Shown here: positions 18,771 to 28,154 of the stretch, piece after piece | Numbering within the stretch: the stretch's first letter is position 1 | Layout of the letters: each line of letters starts with the position of its first letter | Assembly (NCBI RefSeq): GCF_036245865.1 | Contig: NZ_BTTW01000003.1 | Span: 248,001 to 312,000, forward strand | Length of the DNA: 64,000 nucleotides | Source of the DNA: Corallococcus caeni | GTDB taxonomy: Bacteria; Myxococcota; Myxococcia; Myxococcales; Myxococcaceae | Direction of reading: 5' to 3' | Made by a program: the position numbers and the translations under genes | The notes under the pieces: model-generated | The model's input: the letters and a program-made list of their open reading frames with translations, nothing else | What the model was told of the DNA's origin: nothing | The model's database searches: none

Positions 18771-19745
18771 ATGCGGGTCCTGGTGACGGGCGCGGCGGGC
18801 TTCATCGGCGCCCATGTCTGCGAGCGGCTCCTCGCCCGGGGTGACACGGTGGTGGGCCTGGACGCGCTGGACGCGGCCCCCGGGGACGTGGCGCTGCGGC
18901 GCTCGCGCCTCCAGCGGCTGGCTGGCGCGCGCGGCTTCACCTTCCTGGCCGGGGACATCACCGACGCGGCCCGGCTGGGCAAAGCGTTCACGGCCGCGCG
19001 TCCGGAGGGCGTGGTGCACCTGGCCGCGCGCGTGGGCGTGCGGGCTCCGGACGCGGAGGCCCCGGCGTACGCGGACACCAACGTGACGGGCTTCGTGCGG
19101 GTGCTGGAGGCCTGCCGCGAGGCGCGCGTCCAGCACCTGGTCTACGCGTCCTCCAGCTCCGTGTACGGCGCGGCCACGCCCGCCCCGTTCCGCGAGGACG
19201 CGCCCGTGGATCAGCCGCTCAATCTCTACGGCGCCACCAAGCGCGCCAACGAGCTGATGGCGCACGCGTACAGCCACCTGCACCGGCTGCCCGCCAGCGG
19301 CCTGCGCTTCTTCACGGTGTACGGGCCGTGGGGCCGTCCGGACATGGCGCCGCTCCTGTTCCTGCGCGCGCTGGCGAAGGGCGAACCCCTGCGGCTGCAC
19401 GGCGACGGGCGCATGCGGCGCGACTTCACCTTCGTGGACGACGTGGCGGAGGCCGTGCTGCGCGTGCTGGACCGGCCGCCAGCGGGGAGCCCGCCGCACC
19501 GGCTGCTCAACGTGGGGCACGGCGAGCCGGTGGCGCTGGGGGACTTCGTGGGCCTGCTGGAGCGGCACTGGGGCGCGAAGGCCCGCGTGACGTCCGTGCC
19601 CTCGCAACCCGCGGAGATGGGCTCCACCTGGGCGGACACCTCGCGGCTGGAGGCGGAGACGGGCTTCCGCCCGCGCGTGTCCGTGGACGCGGGCGTGGCC
19701 CGGCTGGTGGCGTGGTACCGCGAGTGGCTGGGCACCGCCCGCTGA
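18771..19745 (+). CDS. NAD-dependent nucleotide-sugar epimerase/dehydratase
   Basis: A 324-residue extended short-chain dehydrogenase. The Rossmann fingerprint GAAGFIG (7-13), the SSSSVYG strand, and catalytic Tyr153 and Lys157 (NLYGATK) are all present. The FTVYGPWGRPDMAP segment resembles UDP-glucuronate 4-epimerases, so the likely role is making a sugar nucleotide for polysaccharide or glycolipid. No glycosyltransferase is nearby to narrow it. It is convergent with the first CARDB gene; a hairpin between the two stops could serve both. Confidence 0.9.
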   Translation: MRVLVTGAAGFIGAHVCERLLARGDTVVGLDALDAAPGDVALRRSRLQRLAGARGFTFLAGDITDAARLGKAFTAARPEGVVHLAARVGVRAPDAEAPAYADTNVTGFVRVLEACREARVQHLVYASSSSVYGAATPAPFREDAPVDQPLNLYGATKRANELMAHAYSHLHRLPASGLRFFTVYGPWGRPDMAPLLFLRALAKGEPLRLHGDGRMRRDFTFVDDVAEAVLRVLDRPPAGSPPHRLLNVGHGEPVALGDFVGLLERHWGAKARVTSVPSQPAEMGSTWADTSRLEAETGFRPRVSVDAGVARLVAWYREWLGTAR

Positions 19746-19754
19746 AGCCGTGCG

Positions 19755-19807
19755 TGAAAAAGGCGGCGGGCGCCGCCCGGGGCTCGTGAAGACCCCGGCC
19801 GACGCCC
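19755..19807 (-). terminator. Terminator of CARDB lipoprotein 1
   Basis: A 15-bp stem with one mismatch and one G-T pair (arms 19768-19782 and 19793-19807, 10-nt loop) is followed on the minus strand by GCCGCCTTTTT. It sits between convergent genes and may also stop transcription from the epimerase side. Confidence 0.85.
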
Positions 19808-19834
19808 GCGTGTCCTACGTGCCGGATGGAGGGG

Positions 19835-22800
19835 CTACGGCAGCACCGCGAGGAACCCCTCGACGAAGGCGTTGTTGTCCTCGCGCAGCTCCATCACGGA
19901 CTGCTGCGAGTCCACCAGCGCGCCCAGGTAGAACAGCCCGGAGGACTGGTAGCCGGGCAGCGTGGATGTGGAGGTGAAGAGCTGGCGCGTCGTGCATTGC
20001 TGCGCGTCCAGCTCGCCCACGTCCAGCTCGCCCAGGGTCACCTGGGTGGAGGAGGAGCCCGGCATCCCGCCCTGGAACGCCAGGGTGGGCTGGGTGGAGA
20101 GGATGAGCTCCAGCCGGCCTCCGTTCCACCCCGTGGGGGCGGTGCCCTGGTTGCAGACCGTCACGGTGGTGGCGAACAGCTCGCCGCTGCGCACGGCGAA
20201 CGGCGCGGTGACCTCCGTGACGACCAGGTCCGGCGCGAACCCCACGCCGATGCGGCCCCGCACGAAGGCGTTGTTGTCCGTGCGCAGCTCGGCGGTGGCG
20301 TCCCAGGCGCGCACGAAGGCCCCCAGGTAGAGGGGCACTTCCGGCTGCGCCGTGGGCGGCGGAGTGGCGTGGAGGGTGCCTTCCCGCGTGGCGCATGCGT
20401 TCTCCGGCAGGGGGGGAATCTCCACCGTGCCCGCCAGCGACACCCCGGAGGCCGGGTCCATGGACCCACCGGGGAAGGTCAGCTCCAGCGGGGTGGCCGT
20501 CGTGGAGAGGAAGAACTCCACCATCTGGGAGGAGGACGACTGCGTGCCCTGGTTGCAGACGGTGACGGGGACCTGCGCCTGTGCCCCGGGCTCGAGGTTC
20601 GCCGGCCCGCCGATGGCGGTGACGACGAGGTCCGGCGCGGACCCCACGCCGACGCGCGGCCCGACGAAGGTGTTGTTGTCCTTGCGCACCTCCAGGATGC
20701 CCCAGTTCCGGTCCACCATGGCCCCCACGTAGTACGTCCGCGGCTCCGACCCGCCGGTGGGCCCGTAGTAGTTCCCGCTCACCGAGGTGGAGCTGCAGGC
20801 GTGCGCTCCCAGTCGCGGGACGTAGACCTCGCCCAGCAGCTCTCCGGGCGCCGCAGGAAGCGCGCCCATCGCCGGCAGGGACAGCGCGGGGTGGGTCAAC
20901 AGGTGCAGCGTCACCTGCACCCCGGCCGGTGTGGGCTGGGAGCCCTGGTTGCAGACGGTGACGGTGGTGGTGAAGGACCGGCCCTCCTGGATGCTGGCGG
21001 GCGGCGTCACCCCGGTGATGACCAGGTCGGGATCATTGCCCACGCCCAGGCGTCCCCGCGCGAAGATGTTGTTGTCCTCGCGCAGCTCCATCCGGTTCTG
21101 GAACGGATCCACGGCGGCGCTCAGGTACACGGGCTGCTCGGGCAGGGACCCCGGAGGCATGGTGGCGGACATCATCCCCATGGAACTCACGCACTGACCG
21201 GCCTGGAGCGGCGCGACGTTGAGGTACCCCGCCACGAACTGGCTGGGGGTGGGGAACGGCGCGGGCGAGCCCGGCGGGGCCAGGGTCCAGGTCTCCTCGG
21301 TCGACACGACGAGCGCCACTTCGGTGGAGCTCGCGTCGTCGGTTCCCACGTTGCAGACGCGCACGCTGGCGGCGAACGGCTCCCACGGCGCGACGGTGGC
21401 GGGGGCCTCCAGCGAGGTGACCACCAGGTCCGCCCCGTTGCCCACGCTCAGGGGGCCCGCCACGCGGGTGTTGTTGTCCCAGCGCAGCTCCTGCGTCATC
21501 GCATCCGGGTTGACGACGGCTCCCAGGTACAGCGGACGGAACGGAAGCGCGTCGGGCGGAGTGCCCGCCTGTCCGGCGACCTGCTGCGTGTGGCAGGCGC
21601 CCGCGTTCAGCGTCGGCAGGGTCACGTCGTTCACGGTCAACCGGCCGCCCATCGGCATGGGCATGGGCTGGGAGGGCAGGGGGCTCGGAGCGGTGAGGGT
21701 GTCATCCACGCTCAGGTAGACCGCCACGCGCGAGCCGCCCGGCGTCGGCTCCGTGCCCACGTTGCAGACCTTCACGGTGCTGGTGAAGGACTCCCAGGGC
21801 CGCACGCTGGCGGGCCCCGAGAGCTCGGCGACGACGAGGTCCGGCCCACTGCCCAGTCCCACGGTGCCCGCGGCGAAGCCGTTGTTGTCCACGCGCGGCT
21901 CGGGCCCCTGCAGGTCCACGACCGCGCTCAGGTTCAGGGGCAGCTCGAACGGCGAGGGCGCCGCGTCAAGGGGAGCCCGGGCCATGAACGTGGAGCGCTG
22001 GGTCGTGCACTGCCCGGGCCCCAGCGGCATGGACGGCTCGGCCCGGCCCAGGAAGGCGTAGGCCCGCGGCAGCTCCGAGAACACAGGCGGGGCCGGCGGC
22101 GGCCGCGACACGGGCGGCGCCAGCTCCGTGGAGAGGAACAGCGAGACCCCGTAGGCGTAGGAGGACGCGGGGGAGAACCCCTGGTTGCAGACCGTGTAGG
22201 TCGCGGTGAAGGACTGGCCGTCGCGGAGGTTCGCGGGGGCCTGCACGCCGGTCACCACGAGGTCCGCTTCCGGGCCCGTGCCCACCCACCCCTGGGTGAA
22301 GGTGTTGTTGTCCTCGTTCAGCTCCGGGACGTACGCGAACGGGTCGATGGCCGCGCCCAGGTACAGGGGCTGACCCGGCTGCGCATTGATGGGCAGCTGG
22401 GAATAGCCATTCACCAGCACCGTCTGGCATTGGCCGGCGGCCAGGGAGAACACCGCCGCCCCGCCCGCCGGGGCCTGGGTCCACTCGGAGTAGGGCCCGT
22501 TCGGGGACGGAGGCGCCAACGTGTCTTCCGTGGAGAGGAACAGCTCCAGGTGGGCGGCGCCCTGCAGGTCGCCGGTGCCCACGTTGCAGACCCGTGCCTC
22601 GGCGGAGAACGGCGAGGACGGCGCGAGGTTGGCGGGCGCCTTCAGCGAGCGCACCACCAGGTCGGGGCCATGGCCCACGCCCACGATGCCCCTCGTGAAG
22701 GTGTTGTTGTCGTCACGCAGCTCCGGGACGGACAGCATGCTGTCCACGCGCGCGCCCAGGTACAGCGTGTCGCCCGGCTGGGAGGCCTGAGGCGGGGACG

Positions 22801-23992
22801 CGGCGCCGAACACCGGCAGCGTGACGCACCGTCCGGCATCGAGCCCCGGCGCCTGCGTCTGGCCGACGAAGGACTCCGTCTGGGAGCCGGGCTGCTGCGA
22901 GGCGGACAGCGACGCCTCCGTGGACAGCAGCACGTCCGCGCGCACCTCCTGGGCGCGCTCCGTGCCCACGTTGCACACCGTCACGGAGGCGGAGACCGGC
23001 ATCCCCCATTCGATGTTCGTGGGGCCTGTCACGGAGGTGATCACCAGATCGGCCTGGTCCCCCAGGCTCAGCCGGCCCGCGACGCGCGTGTTGTTGTCCT
23101 CGCGCAGCTCGGGGCGCGTCTGGTCCGGGTCGATGATGGCCCCCAGGTACAGCGGCTGCCCGGGCTGGGAGGCCGCGGGGGGAAGCTGCGCGAACGTCTG
23201 TGTCCGGAGCGTGCGGCACTGGCCCGCCTCCAGCGACGGCACGGGGACCGAGCCCACCAGCAGCTGGGTCGGCGTCGGCGAGCCGGGCATGGGCAGGCTC
23301 AGCGTGTCCACCGTGGAGGTGTAGAGCTCCGCGTGGGTGCTCGAAGAGGGCTCCGTGCCCACGTTGCAGACGCGGACGTCGCTGAGGAAGCCCGCTCCGG
23401 GCCGGACGCTCGGGGGCGCATGCACCTCGGAGACCACGAGGTCCGGGCCAATGCCCACGCCCATCAGGCCGCGGACGAAGCCGTTGTTCGTCTCATCCAG
23501 TTCCTGCACCTTCCCCTGGGTGTCGACGCTGGCACCCAGGTAGTAGGCGGTGCCGGACTGCCCCGGAGGCGGGAACGCGGTCGCGGGCACGGTGAGCGTG
23601 ACGCACTGGCGGGCCGCGATGGGGCTCATGTTCACCTCGCCCACCGTGACCTGTTCGGGCGAAATGGGCGGATCGTCGGGGCCGGGCACCACCTGGGTGG
23701 GGGTCGTGGACAGGTACACCTGCAGGCGCGTTCCACCGCCGCCCAGGGGATACGCTGTCGCGGGGCCCTGGTTGCAAACCTTCACGGTGGCGGTGAAGGC
23801 AGACCCGTCGCGAGCGCTGTCGGGGGCGCGCAGCTCGGTGATGATCAGGTCCGCTTCGTAGTCCAGTGAATGGCTTTGACCGCGGTCGGGGGTCGCCTTG
23901 GACGACGCGCCTTCACTTCCGCAGCCGCTGATGACGAGGGTGCCAGCGATGAGCAGACACGCCTGTCTCCATGACGGCAAGAGCCGTTGCAT
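19835..23992 (-). CDS. Giant CARDB-repeat lipoprotein 1 (10 repeats)
   Basis: A 1385-residue protein. The ATG at 23992 is chosen because AGGAG lies 5 nt upstream and a lipoprotein signal follows (CLLIAGTLVISGC). The mature protein is ten tandem Ig-like CARDB modules of about 130 residues, each opening with PDLVV-type strands, containing VCNxG and a later QC, and closing with LYLGAxVD then ELREDNN. One Cys pair per module suggests an internal disulphide. CARDB (cell adhesion-related domain in bacteria) modules occur in extracellular proteins, so a role as a surface fibre or adhesin is likely. It is followed by a terminator and is colinear, repeat by repeat, with the next upstream paralogue. 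Confidence 0.9.
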   Translation of the reverse strand: MQRLLPSWRQACLLIAGTLVISGCGSEGASSKATPDRGQSHSLDYEADLIITELRAPDSARDGSAFTATVKVCNQGPATAYPLGGGGTRLQVYLSTTPTQVVPGPDDPPISPEQVTVGEVNMSPIAARQCVTLTVPATAFPPPGQSGTAYYLGASVDTQGKVQELDETNNGFVRGLMGVGIGPDLVVSEVHAPPSVRPGAGFLSDVRVCNVGTEPSSSTHAELYTSTVDTLSLPMPGSPTPTQLLVGSVPVPSLEAGQCRTLRTQTFAQLPPAASQPGQPLYLGAIIDPDQTRPELREDNNTRVAGRLSLGDQADLVITSVTGPTNIEWGMPVSASVTVCNVGTERAQEVRADVLLSTEASLSASQQPGSQTESFVGQTQAPGLDAGRCVTLPVFGAASPPQASQPGDTLYLGARVDSMLSVPELRDDNNTFTRGIVGVGHGPDLVVRSLKAPANLAPSSPFSAEARVCNVGTGDLQGAAHLELFLSTEDTLAPPSPNGPYSEWTQAPAGGAAVFSLAAGQCQTVLVNGYSQLPINAQPGQPLYLGAAIDPFAYVPELNEDNNTFTQGWVGTGPEADLVVTGVQAPANLRDGQSFTATYTVCNQGFSPASSYAYGVSLFLSTELAPPVSRPPPAPPVFSELPRAYAFLGRAEPSMPLGPGQCTTQRSTFMARAPLDAAPSPFELPLNLSAVVDLQGPEPRVDNNGFAAGTVGLGSGPDLVVAELSGPASVRPWESFTSTVKVCNVGTEPTPGGSRVAVYLSVDDTLTAPSPLPSQPMPMPMGGRLTVNDVTLPTLNAGACHTQQVAGQAGTPPDALPFRPLYLGAVVNPDAMTQELRWDNNTRVAGPLSVGNGADLVVTSLEAPATVAPWEPFAASVRVCNVGTDDASSTEVALVVSTEETWTLAPPGSPAPFPTPSQFVAGYLNVAPLQAGQCVSSMGMMSATMPPGSLPEQPVYLSAAVDPFQNRMELREDNNIFARGRLGVGNDPDLVITGVTPPASIQEGRSFTTTVTVCNQGSQPTPAGVQVTLHLLTHPALSLPAMGALPAAPGELLGEVYVPRLGAHACSSTSVSGNYYGPTGGSEPRTYYVGAMVDRNWGILEVRKDNNTFVGPRVGVGSAPDLVVTAIGGPANLEPGAQAQVPVTVCNQGTQSSSSQMVEFFLSTTATPLELTFPGGSMDPASGVSLAGTVEIPPLPENACATREGTLHATPPPTAQPEVPLYLGAFVRAWDATAELRTDNNAFVRGRIGVGFAPDLVVTEVTAPFAVRSGELFATTVTVCNQGTAPTGWNGGRLELILSTQPTLAFQGGMPGSSSTQVTLGELDVGELDAQQCTTRQLFTSTSTLPGYQSSGLFYLGALVDSQQSVMELREDNNAFVEGFLAVLP

Positions 23993-24138
23993 GTGTTCTC
24001 CTTTGGGGGATGTGCAATCCACGAGACGCCGGCCGCGCGGGCCGGTCTGACATTGCGAGGAATAAAAGGGGACCGACAAAGGCGAAAAGCCAGGCGCATC
24101 AAAAAAACGCGCCGGCGGCGTGGCCTGGAAATGGCAAG
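23993..24138 (-). promoter_or_regulatory. Leader/promoter region of CARDB lipoprotein 1
   Basis: The stretch holds the ribosome binding site AAAGGAG (AGGAG at 23998-24002) and a CCGGCC/GGCCGG hairpin around 24030. It is markedly more A-rich near 24058-24110 than the genes around it. I could not define -35/-10 boxes. Confidence 0.4.
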
Positions 24139-24172
24139 CGCCGGCCGGGCTGCGTGGACAGCCCGGCCGGCG
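24139..24172 (-). terminator. Terminator of CARDB lipoprotein 2
   Basis: A perfect 14-bp stem (CGCCGGCCGGGCTG, 6-nt loop, complement) lies 36 bp past the stop of the second CARDB gene. The following minus-strand bases CTTGCCATTTCC are only moderately T-rich. Confidence 0.85.
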
Positions 24173-24208
24173 GATTCCGGATGAAAGGAATTGCGATTCT
24201 TCGCCAGG

Positions 24209-27200
24209 CTACGGCGTGGCGCTCACGATGAGGGTGCCGCGCACGAAGCCGTTGTTGTCCTTGCGCAGCTCGGACTCGTACAGCCTCGCGGAGGCCCCCA
24301 GGTAGAGGGTCGCGCCCGACTGAGCCGCCGGCGGCAGGATGGCGGTGGCGGAGCCCTCCACCAGGACGCACTGGCCCGGAGTCAGGGGCGGGATCTGCAC
24401 CGAGCCCAGCCGCGACAGGGTGGGCGACTCGACGGGTTCACCCTGGACGGCGGACGCCGGCAGCGTGGCCACCGTGGAGAGCAGCAGGTCCACCACGTGG
24501 GACTGCGCGGGCGTCGTGCCCTGGTTGCAGACGGTGACGGGCACCTGCATCGGCGCCCACGGCTGGACCCGGGCCGGCCCGCCCATGGCGGTGATGACGA
24601 CGTCCGGGGCGAACCCCAAGCCGATGCGCGGACCAACGAACGTGTTGTTGTCCTCGCGCACCTCCGGCACCGCCTGGAAGCGGTCCACGCTGGCGCCCAG
24701 GAAGAACGTCTGCGTGCCCGGCATCCCGACGCCCGTCCCGGAGACGAACGCGCTCACCGTCTGCGTGACGCACGCGCGCGCCGCCACGGACGGAAGGGTG
24801 GTCTCGCTCAGCAGCTCCTCGGTCGGGACGGGCATGTTCGGGGACGGCATCGGCAGCGAGGGCTTCGTCAGCAGGTGCAGGGTCACCTGGGGACCGGACA
24901 CGGCCTGGGCGCCCAGGTTGCAGACGGTGACGCCCAGGTTGACCGGCCCGGGCATCGTGCTGACGGGCCCCGTCACCGACGTGATGATCAGGTCCGGCCC
25001 GGTGCCCACGCCCAGCCGCCGCCCCGGGGACACGTTGTTGTCCCGGCGCAGCTCCGCCTGGCCCTGGTACGGATCCACGACGGCGCTCAGGTACAGCGGC
25101 GCGTCCGGCGCCACGCTCCAGGGGCGGTCCGCGCGCAGCGTCACCGGCAGGTCCTGGCACTGGCCGGCCAGAAGCGGCGGCGCGTCCAACTGGCCCGCCA
25201 GGTACTGGCTCGGCGAGGGGAACGGCACCGGCGTGCCCTGCTGCGGCAGCGTCCACTCCGCCTCCGGGGACACGATGAACAGCACCGGGGTCATGTACGA
25301 GCTCTCCGTGCCCGTGTTGCAGAGGCGCGCGGTGGCGGTGAACGGCGTCATCGGCGCGACGGTGTCCGGGAACGTCAGGGAGGTGACCGCCAGGTCCGGG
25401 CCAATGCCCACGCCCATCCGGCCCGCGACGAACGTGTTGTTGTCCTCGCGCAGCTCCGGCAGGGTCGCCATCGGGTCGACGACGGCGCCCAGGAACAGCG
25501 GCTGCTGCGGCGTGGCCAGCGCGGGCGGTGTCGCCGGGCCGGTGAGGCCCTGCGTGACGCAGGCGCCTTCACCCAGCGCCGGCACGCTCACGGTTCCCAC
25601 GAGCGACAGCGTGCCATCGGACGACGGCGCGCCACCCTGCGCGGTGGGCGCCGGCAGGGTGTTGCCCGTGGCCAGGTAGACGGCCACCTGCGAGGACGTG
25701 CCGCTCGGCTGCGTGCCCATGTTGCAGACGCGCACGCTGCTGGTGAACTGCGCTCCGGGCCGCACGCTGGGGGGACCCTGGAGCTCGGTGATGACGAGGT
25801 CCGGCCCGTTGCCCAGGCCCACGGGGCCCGCGGCGAAGCCGTTGTTGTCCAGGCGCAGGTCCGACGTGTTTTCGACCACCGCGCTCAGGTTGAGCGTGGA
25901 GGACAGGGGCAGGGGCCCCAGCTCCATCGGGCGCAGGGCGTTGAACGTCGCGCTCTGCGTGGAGCACTGGCCCTGCGTGAGCGTCGTGTTCGTGAAGGCC
26001 CGGCCCAGGAACGCGTACCCGGGAATGGGGCCGCCGGGCTGCGCGGGGTTCAGCTGGGGCGGCGCCGCGTCCACGGAGAGGTACAGCGACACGCCGTAGG
26101 AGGACACGGGGCTGAGGCCCACGTTGCAGGCCGTGTAGCTCGCGGTGAAGACCTGGCCGTCGCGCAGGTTCGCGGGCGCCTTCACGTCGGTGATGACGAG
26201 GTCCGCGTCGAAGCCCAGGCCCACCAGACCCTGGGTGAGGACGTTGTTGTCCTCGCGCAGCTCCGGCACGCCCCGGTTCGAGTCGATGACCGCGCCCAGG
26301 GACAGGGCCTGGTTCGGCCGTGCATCCGGGGGCTGGAAGGCGATGGCGTCCACCGTCAGCGTCTTGCACTGGCCGGCGGTCAGGAACGGCACGTCCGCGC
26401 TCCCCACGGGGACCTGCGTCCGCGAGCCGAATGGCTCGGGGGGCCGCGGGAAGATCACCTCGCCCTGCGTGGAGAGGCCCAACTGGAGCCGGGCGGAGGT
26501 GCCCAGGTCGGCCGTGCCCACGTTGCAGACCGTCGCCTCGACGGGGAAGTGCGTCCCCGGCGCGACGTCGGCCTGCGCCTTCAGCGACCGGACCACCAGG
26601 TCCGGGCCGTTGCCCAGCCCCACCAGCCCCTGCACGAAGGTGTTGTTGTCCGCCCGCAGCTCCGTGACGAACCGCGGCTTCAACACGCGCGCGCCCAAAT
26701 ACAGCGGCGTGTTCGGCTGCCAGGAGGTGGGCGAGATCGCGCTCCCCTGCGTGGACAGCGTGACGCACCGTCCAGCGTCGAGCCCCGGTCCATCGAAGTG
26801 GGCAAGGGGCGTCGCGGTCGCCGGGTCCGGCGTCTGCGCCGGCGGCGGCAACGTGGCCACGGTGGACAGGAGCACGTCCCCACGCACCTCCGGCGCCTGG
26901 GTGAAGCCCACGTTGCACACCGTCATGGACACGGGCCCCACGGAGCCCTGCGGGAGGGTGGCGGGGGCCGTCACGCCGGTGATGACCAGGTCGGGGCCGT
27001 CACCCACCCCCAGCCGCCCCTCGCCGCGCGTGTTGTTGTCCTCGCGCAGCTCCGGGATGGAGACGGCAGGGTCCACGATGGCGCCCACGTACAGCGCCTG
27101 TCCAGGCGTGGCGTTGGGCGGCAGCTGCGCGGAGGCCTGCGTGCGGGTCAGGACGCAGCGCCCCGCCTCCAGCGCCGGCACCAGTGCCTCGCCCACCCGC

Positions 27201-27928
27201 GCCTGCGAGGCCGGGACGGACCCGGCGACCGGCGCCTTGAGGTTGGCCTGCGTGGAGATGACGACCGCCGCCTGCGTCGGAGGCGAGGAGGCCGTCCCCG
27301 TGTTGCAGACGCGCACGTCCGCGATGAAGGCCGCGCCCGGCCGCACGTCCGGCGGCGTCTTCACCTCGGTGACCACGAGGTCGGGCGCCTGGCCCAGGCC
27401 CAGCAGGCCGCGGACGAAGCCGTTGTTCGTCTCGTTCAGCTCCGTCACCGCCTGCCGGGTGTCGATGCTGGCGCCCAGGTAGAAGGCGCCGGGGAGCGTC
27501 CCGCTGGGAGGTGGCATCGGGTACGCGGTGAAGGTGCGCGTGACGCACTGCTGGGGGTTCACCGGCCCCACGTCCAGCTCACCCACGGTCACCTGCTGCG
27601 CCAGCGGAGGCGCGCCGGGCGCGGGCACCTGCTGCGTGGCGGTGGTGGACAGGTACACCTGCAGGAGGTTGGTCCCCTGCTGGGGGTACACGGGCTGCGA
27701 GCCCGTGTTGCAGACCGTCGCGGTGACGGAGAACGACTCCCCGGGGCGGGCGGCGTCGGGTGCGCGCAGCTCGGTGATGATCAGATCCGCGCCCTGCTCC
27801 AACGCGTGACCCTGACTTCGGACGACGGCCGCGTCGGATGACGCGCCTTCACTTCCGCAGCCGGTGACGACGAGCGTGCCCGTGATGAGCAGACACGCGT
27901 GCCTCCATGTCGGCATGAGCCGTGACAT
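24209..27928 (-). CDS. Giant CARDB-repeat lipoprotein 2 (9 repeats)
   Basis: A 1239-residue paralogue of the downstream gene. The ATG at 27928 follows AGGAG with 6-nt spacing and begins a lipoprotein signal ending TLVVTGC; the next residues GSEGASS are identical to paralogue 1. Nine CARDB modules follow in the same order: repeat 4 opens VVRSLKA in both, repeat 5 carries APANLRDGQ in both, repeat 8 carries QVTLHLLT in both. The protein ends after the module equivalent to repeat 9 of paralogue 1, so the genes differ by one terminal repeat. Every module again has a VCN Cys and a QC/RC Cys. Likely a surface-exposed, lipid-anchored rod. Confidence 0.9.
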   Translation of the reverse strand: MSRLMPTWRHACLLITGTLVVTGCGSEGASSDAAVVRSQGHALEQGADLIITELRAPDAARPGESFSVTATVCNTGSQPVYPQQGTNLLQVYLSTTATQQVPAPGAPPLAQQVTVGELDVGPVNPQQCVTRTFTAYPMPPPSGTLPGAFYLGASIDTRQAVTELNETNNGFVRGLLGLGQAPDLVVTEVKTPPDVRPGAAFIADVRVCNTGTASSPPTQAAVVISTQANLKAPVAGSVPASQARVGEALVPALEAGRCVLTRTQASAQLPPNATPGQALYVGAIVDPAVSIPELREDNNTRGEGRLGVGDGPDLVITGVTAPATLPQGSVGPVSMTVCNVGFTQAPEVRGDVLLSTVATLPPPAQTPDPATATPLAHFDGPGLDAGRCVTLSTQGSAISPTSWQPNTPLYLGARVLKPRFVTELRADNNTFVQGLVGLGNGPDLVVRSLKAQADVAPGTHFPVEATVCNVGTADLGTSARLQLGLSTQGEVIFPRPPEPFGSRTQVPVGSADVPFLTAGQCKTLTVDAIAFQPPDARPNQALSLGAVIDSNRGVPELREDNNVLTQGLVGLGFDADLVITDVKAPANLRDGQVFTASYTACNVGLSPVSSYGVSLYLSVDAAPPQLNPAQPGGPIPGYAFLGRAFTNTTLTQGQCSTQSATFNALRPMELGPLPLSSTLNLSAVVENTSDLRLDNNGFAAGPVGLGNGPDLVITELQGPPSVRPGAQFTSSVRVCNMGTQPSGTSSQVAVYLATGNTLPAPTAQGGAPSSDGTLSLVGTVSVPALGEGACVTQGLTGPATPPALATPQQPLFLGAVVDPMATLPELREDNNTFVAGRMGVGIGPDLAVTSLTFPDTVAPMTPFTATARLCNTGTESSYMTPVLFIVSPEAEWTLPQQGTPVPFPSPSQYLAGQLDAPPLLAGQCQDLPVTLRADRPWSVAPDAPLYLSAVVDPYQGQAELRRDNNVSPGRRLGVGTGPDLIITSVTGPVSTMPGPVNLGVTVCNLGAQAVSGPQVTLHLLTKPSLPMPSPNMPVPTEELLSETTLPSVAARACVTQTVSAFVSGTGVGMPGTQTFFLGASVDRFQAVPEVREDNNTFVGPRIGLGFAPDVVITAMGGPARVQPWAPMQVPVTVCNQGTTPAQSHVVDLLLSTVATLPASAVQGEPVESPTLSRLGSVQIPPLTPGQCVLVEGSATAILPPAAQSGATLYLGASARLYESELRKDNNGFVRGTLIVSATP

Positions 27929-28085
27929 GTGCTTCTCCTGATGAAGGTGAGGATTGAACATCCCCACTCGCGCTGGCCGCCTGGCCCGGTTCAACGTCGC
28001 GGGGACCTCCAGGGGAATCCCTCAACGGCGCGAAGCCGGTGAAATTCAAACCCGCCGCGACGAATCTCCAGCCAGAAAAGGCAAT

Positions 28086-28114
28086 CGCCGGCCGGGGCTG
28101 CTCCCCGGCCGGCG
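28086..28114 (-). terminator. Terminator of CARDB lipoprotein 3
   Basis: A perfect 12-bp stem (CGCCGGCCGGGG, loop CTGCT, complement) is followed on the minus strand by ATTGCCTTTTC. Its core resembles the terminator of paralogue 2, so these 3' ends probably share ancestry. Confidence 0.88.
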
Positions 28115-28154
28115 ACTCCACCTCGAGCGATAGGAATTCCCGCGGGGGGAGGCC

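Noticed and set aside
19826-23869. 1347-codon plus-strand frame across the first CARDB gene, and similar frames at 24191-27841 and 29025-31124
   Set aside because: Products are Arg/Gly/Ala/His-rich and lack motifs. The minus-strand frames have signal peptides, ribosome sites and conserved modules.
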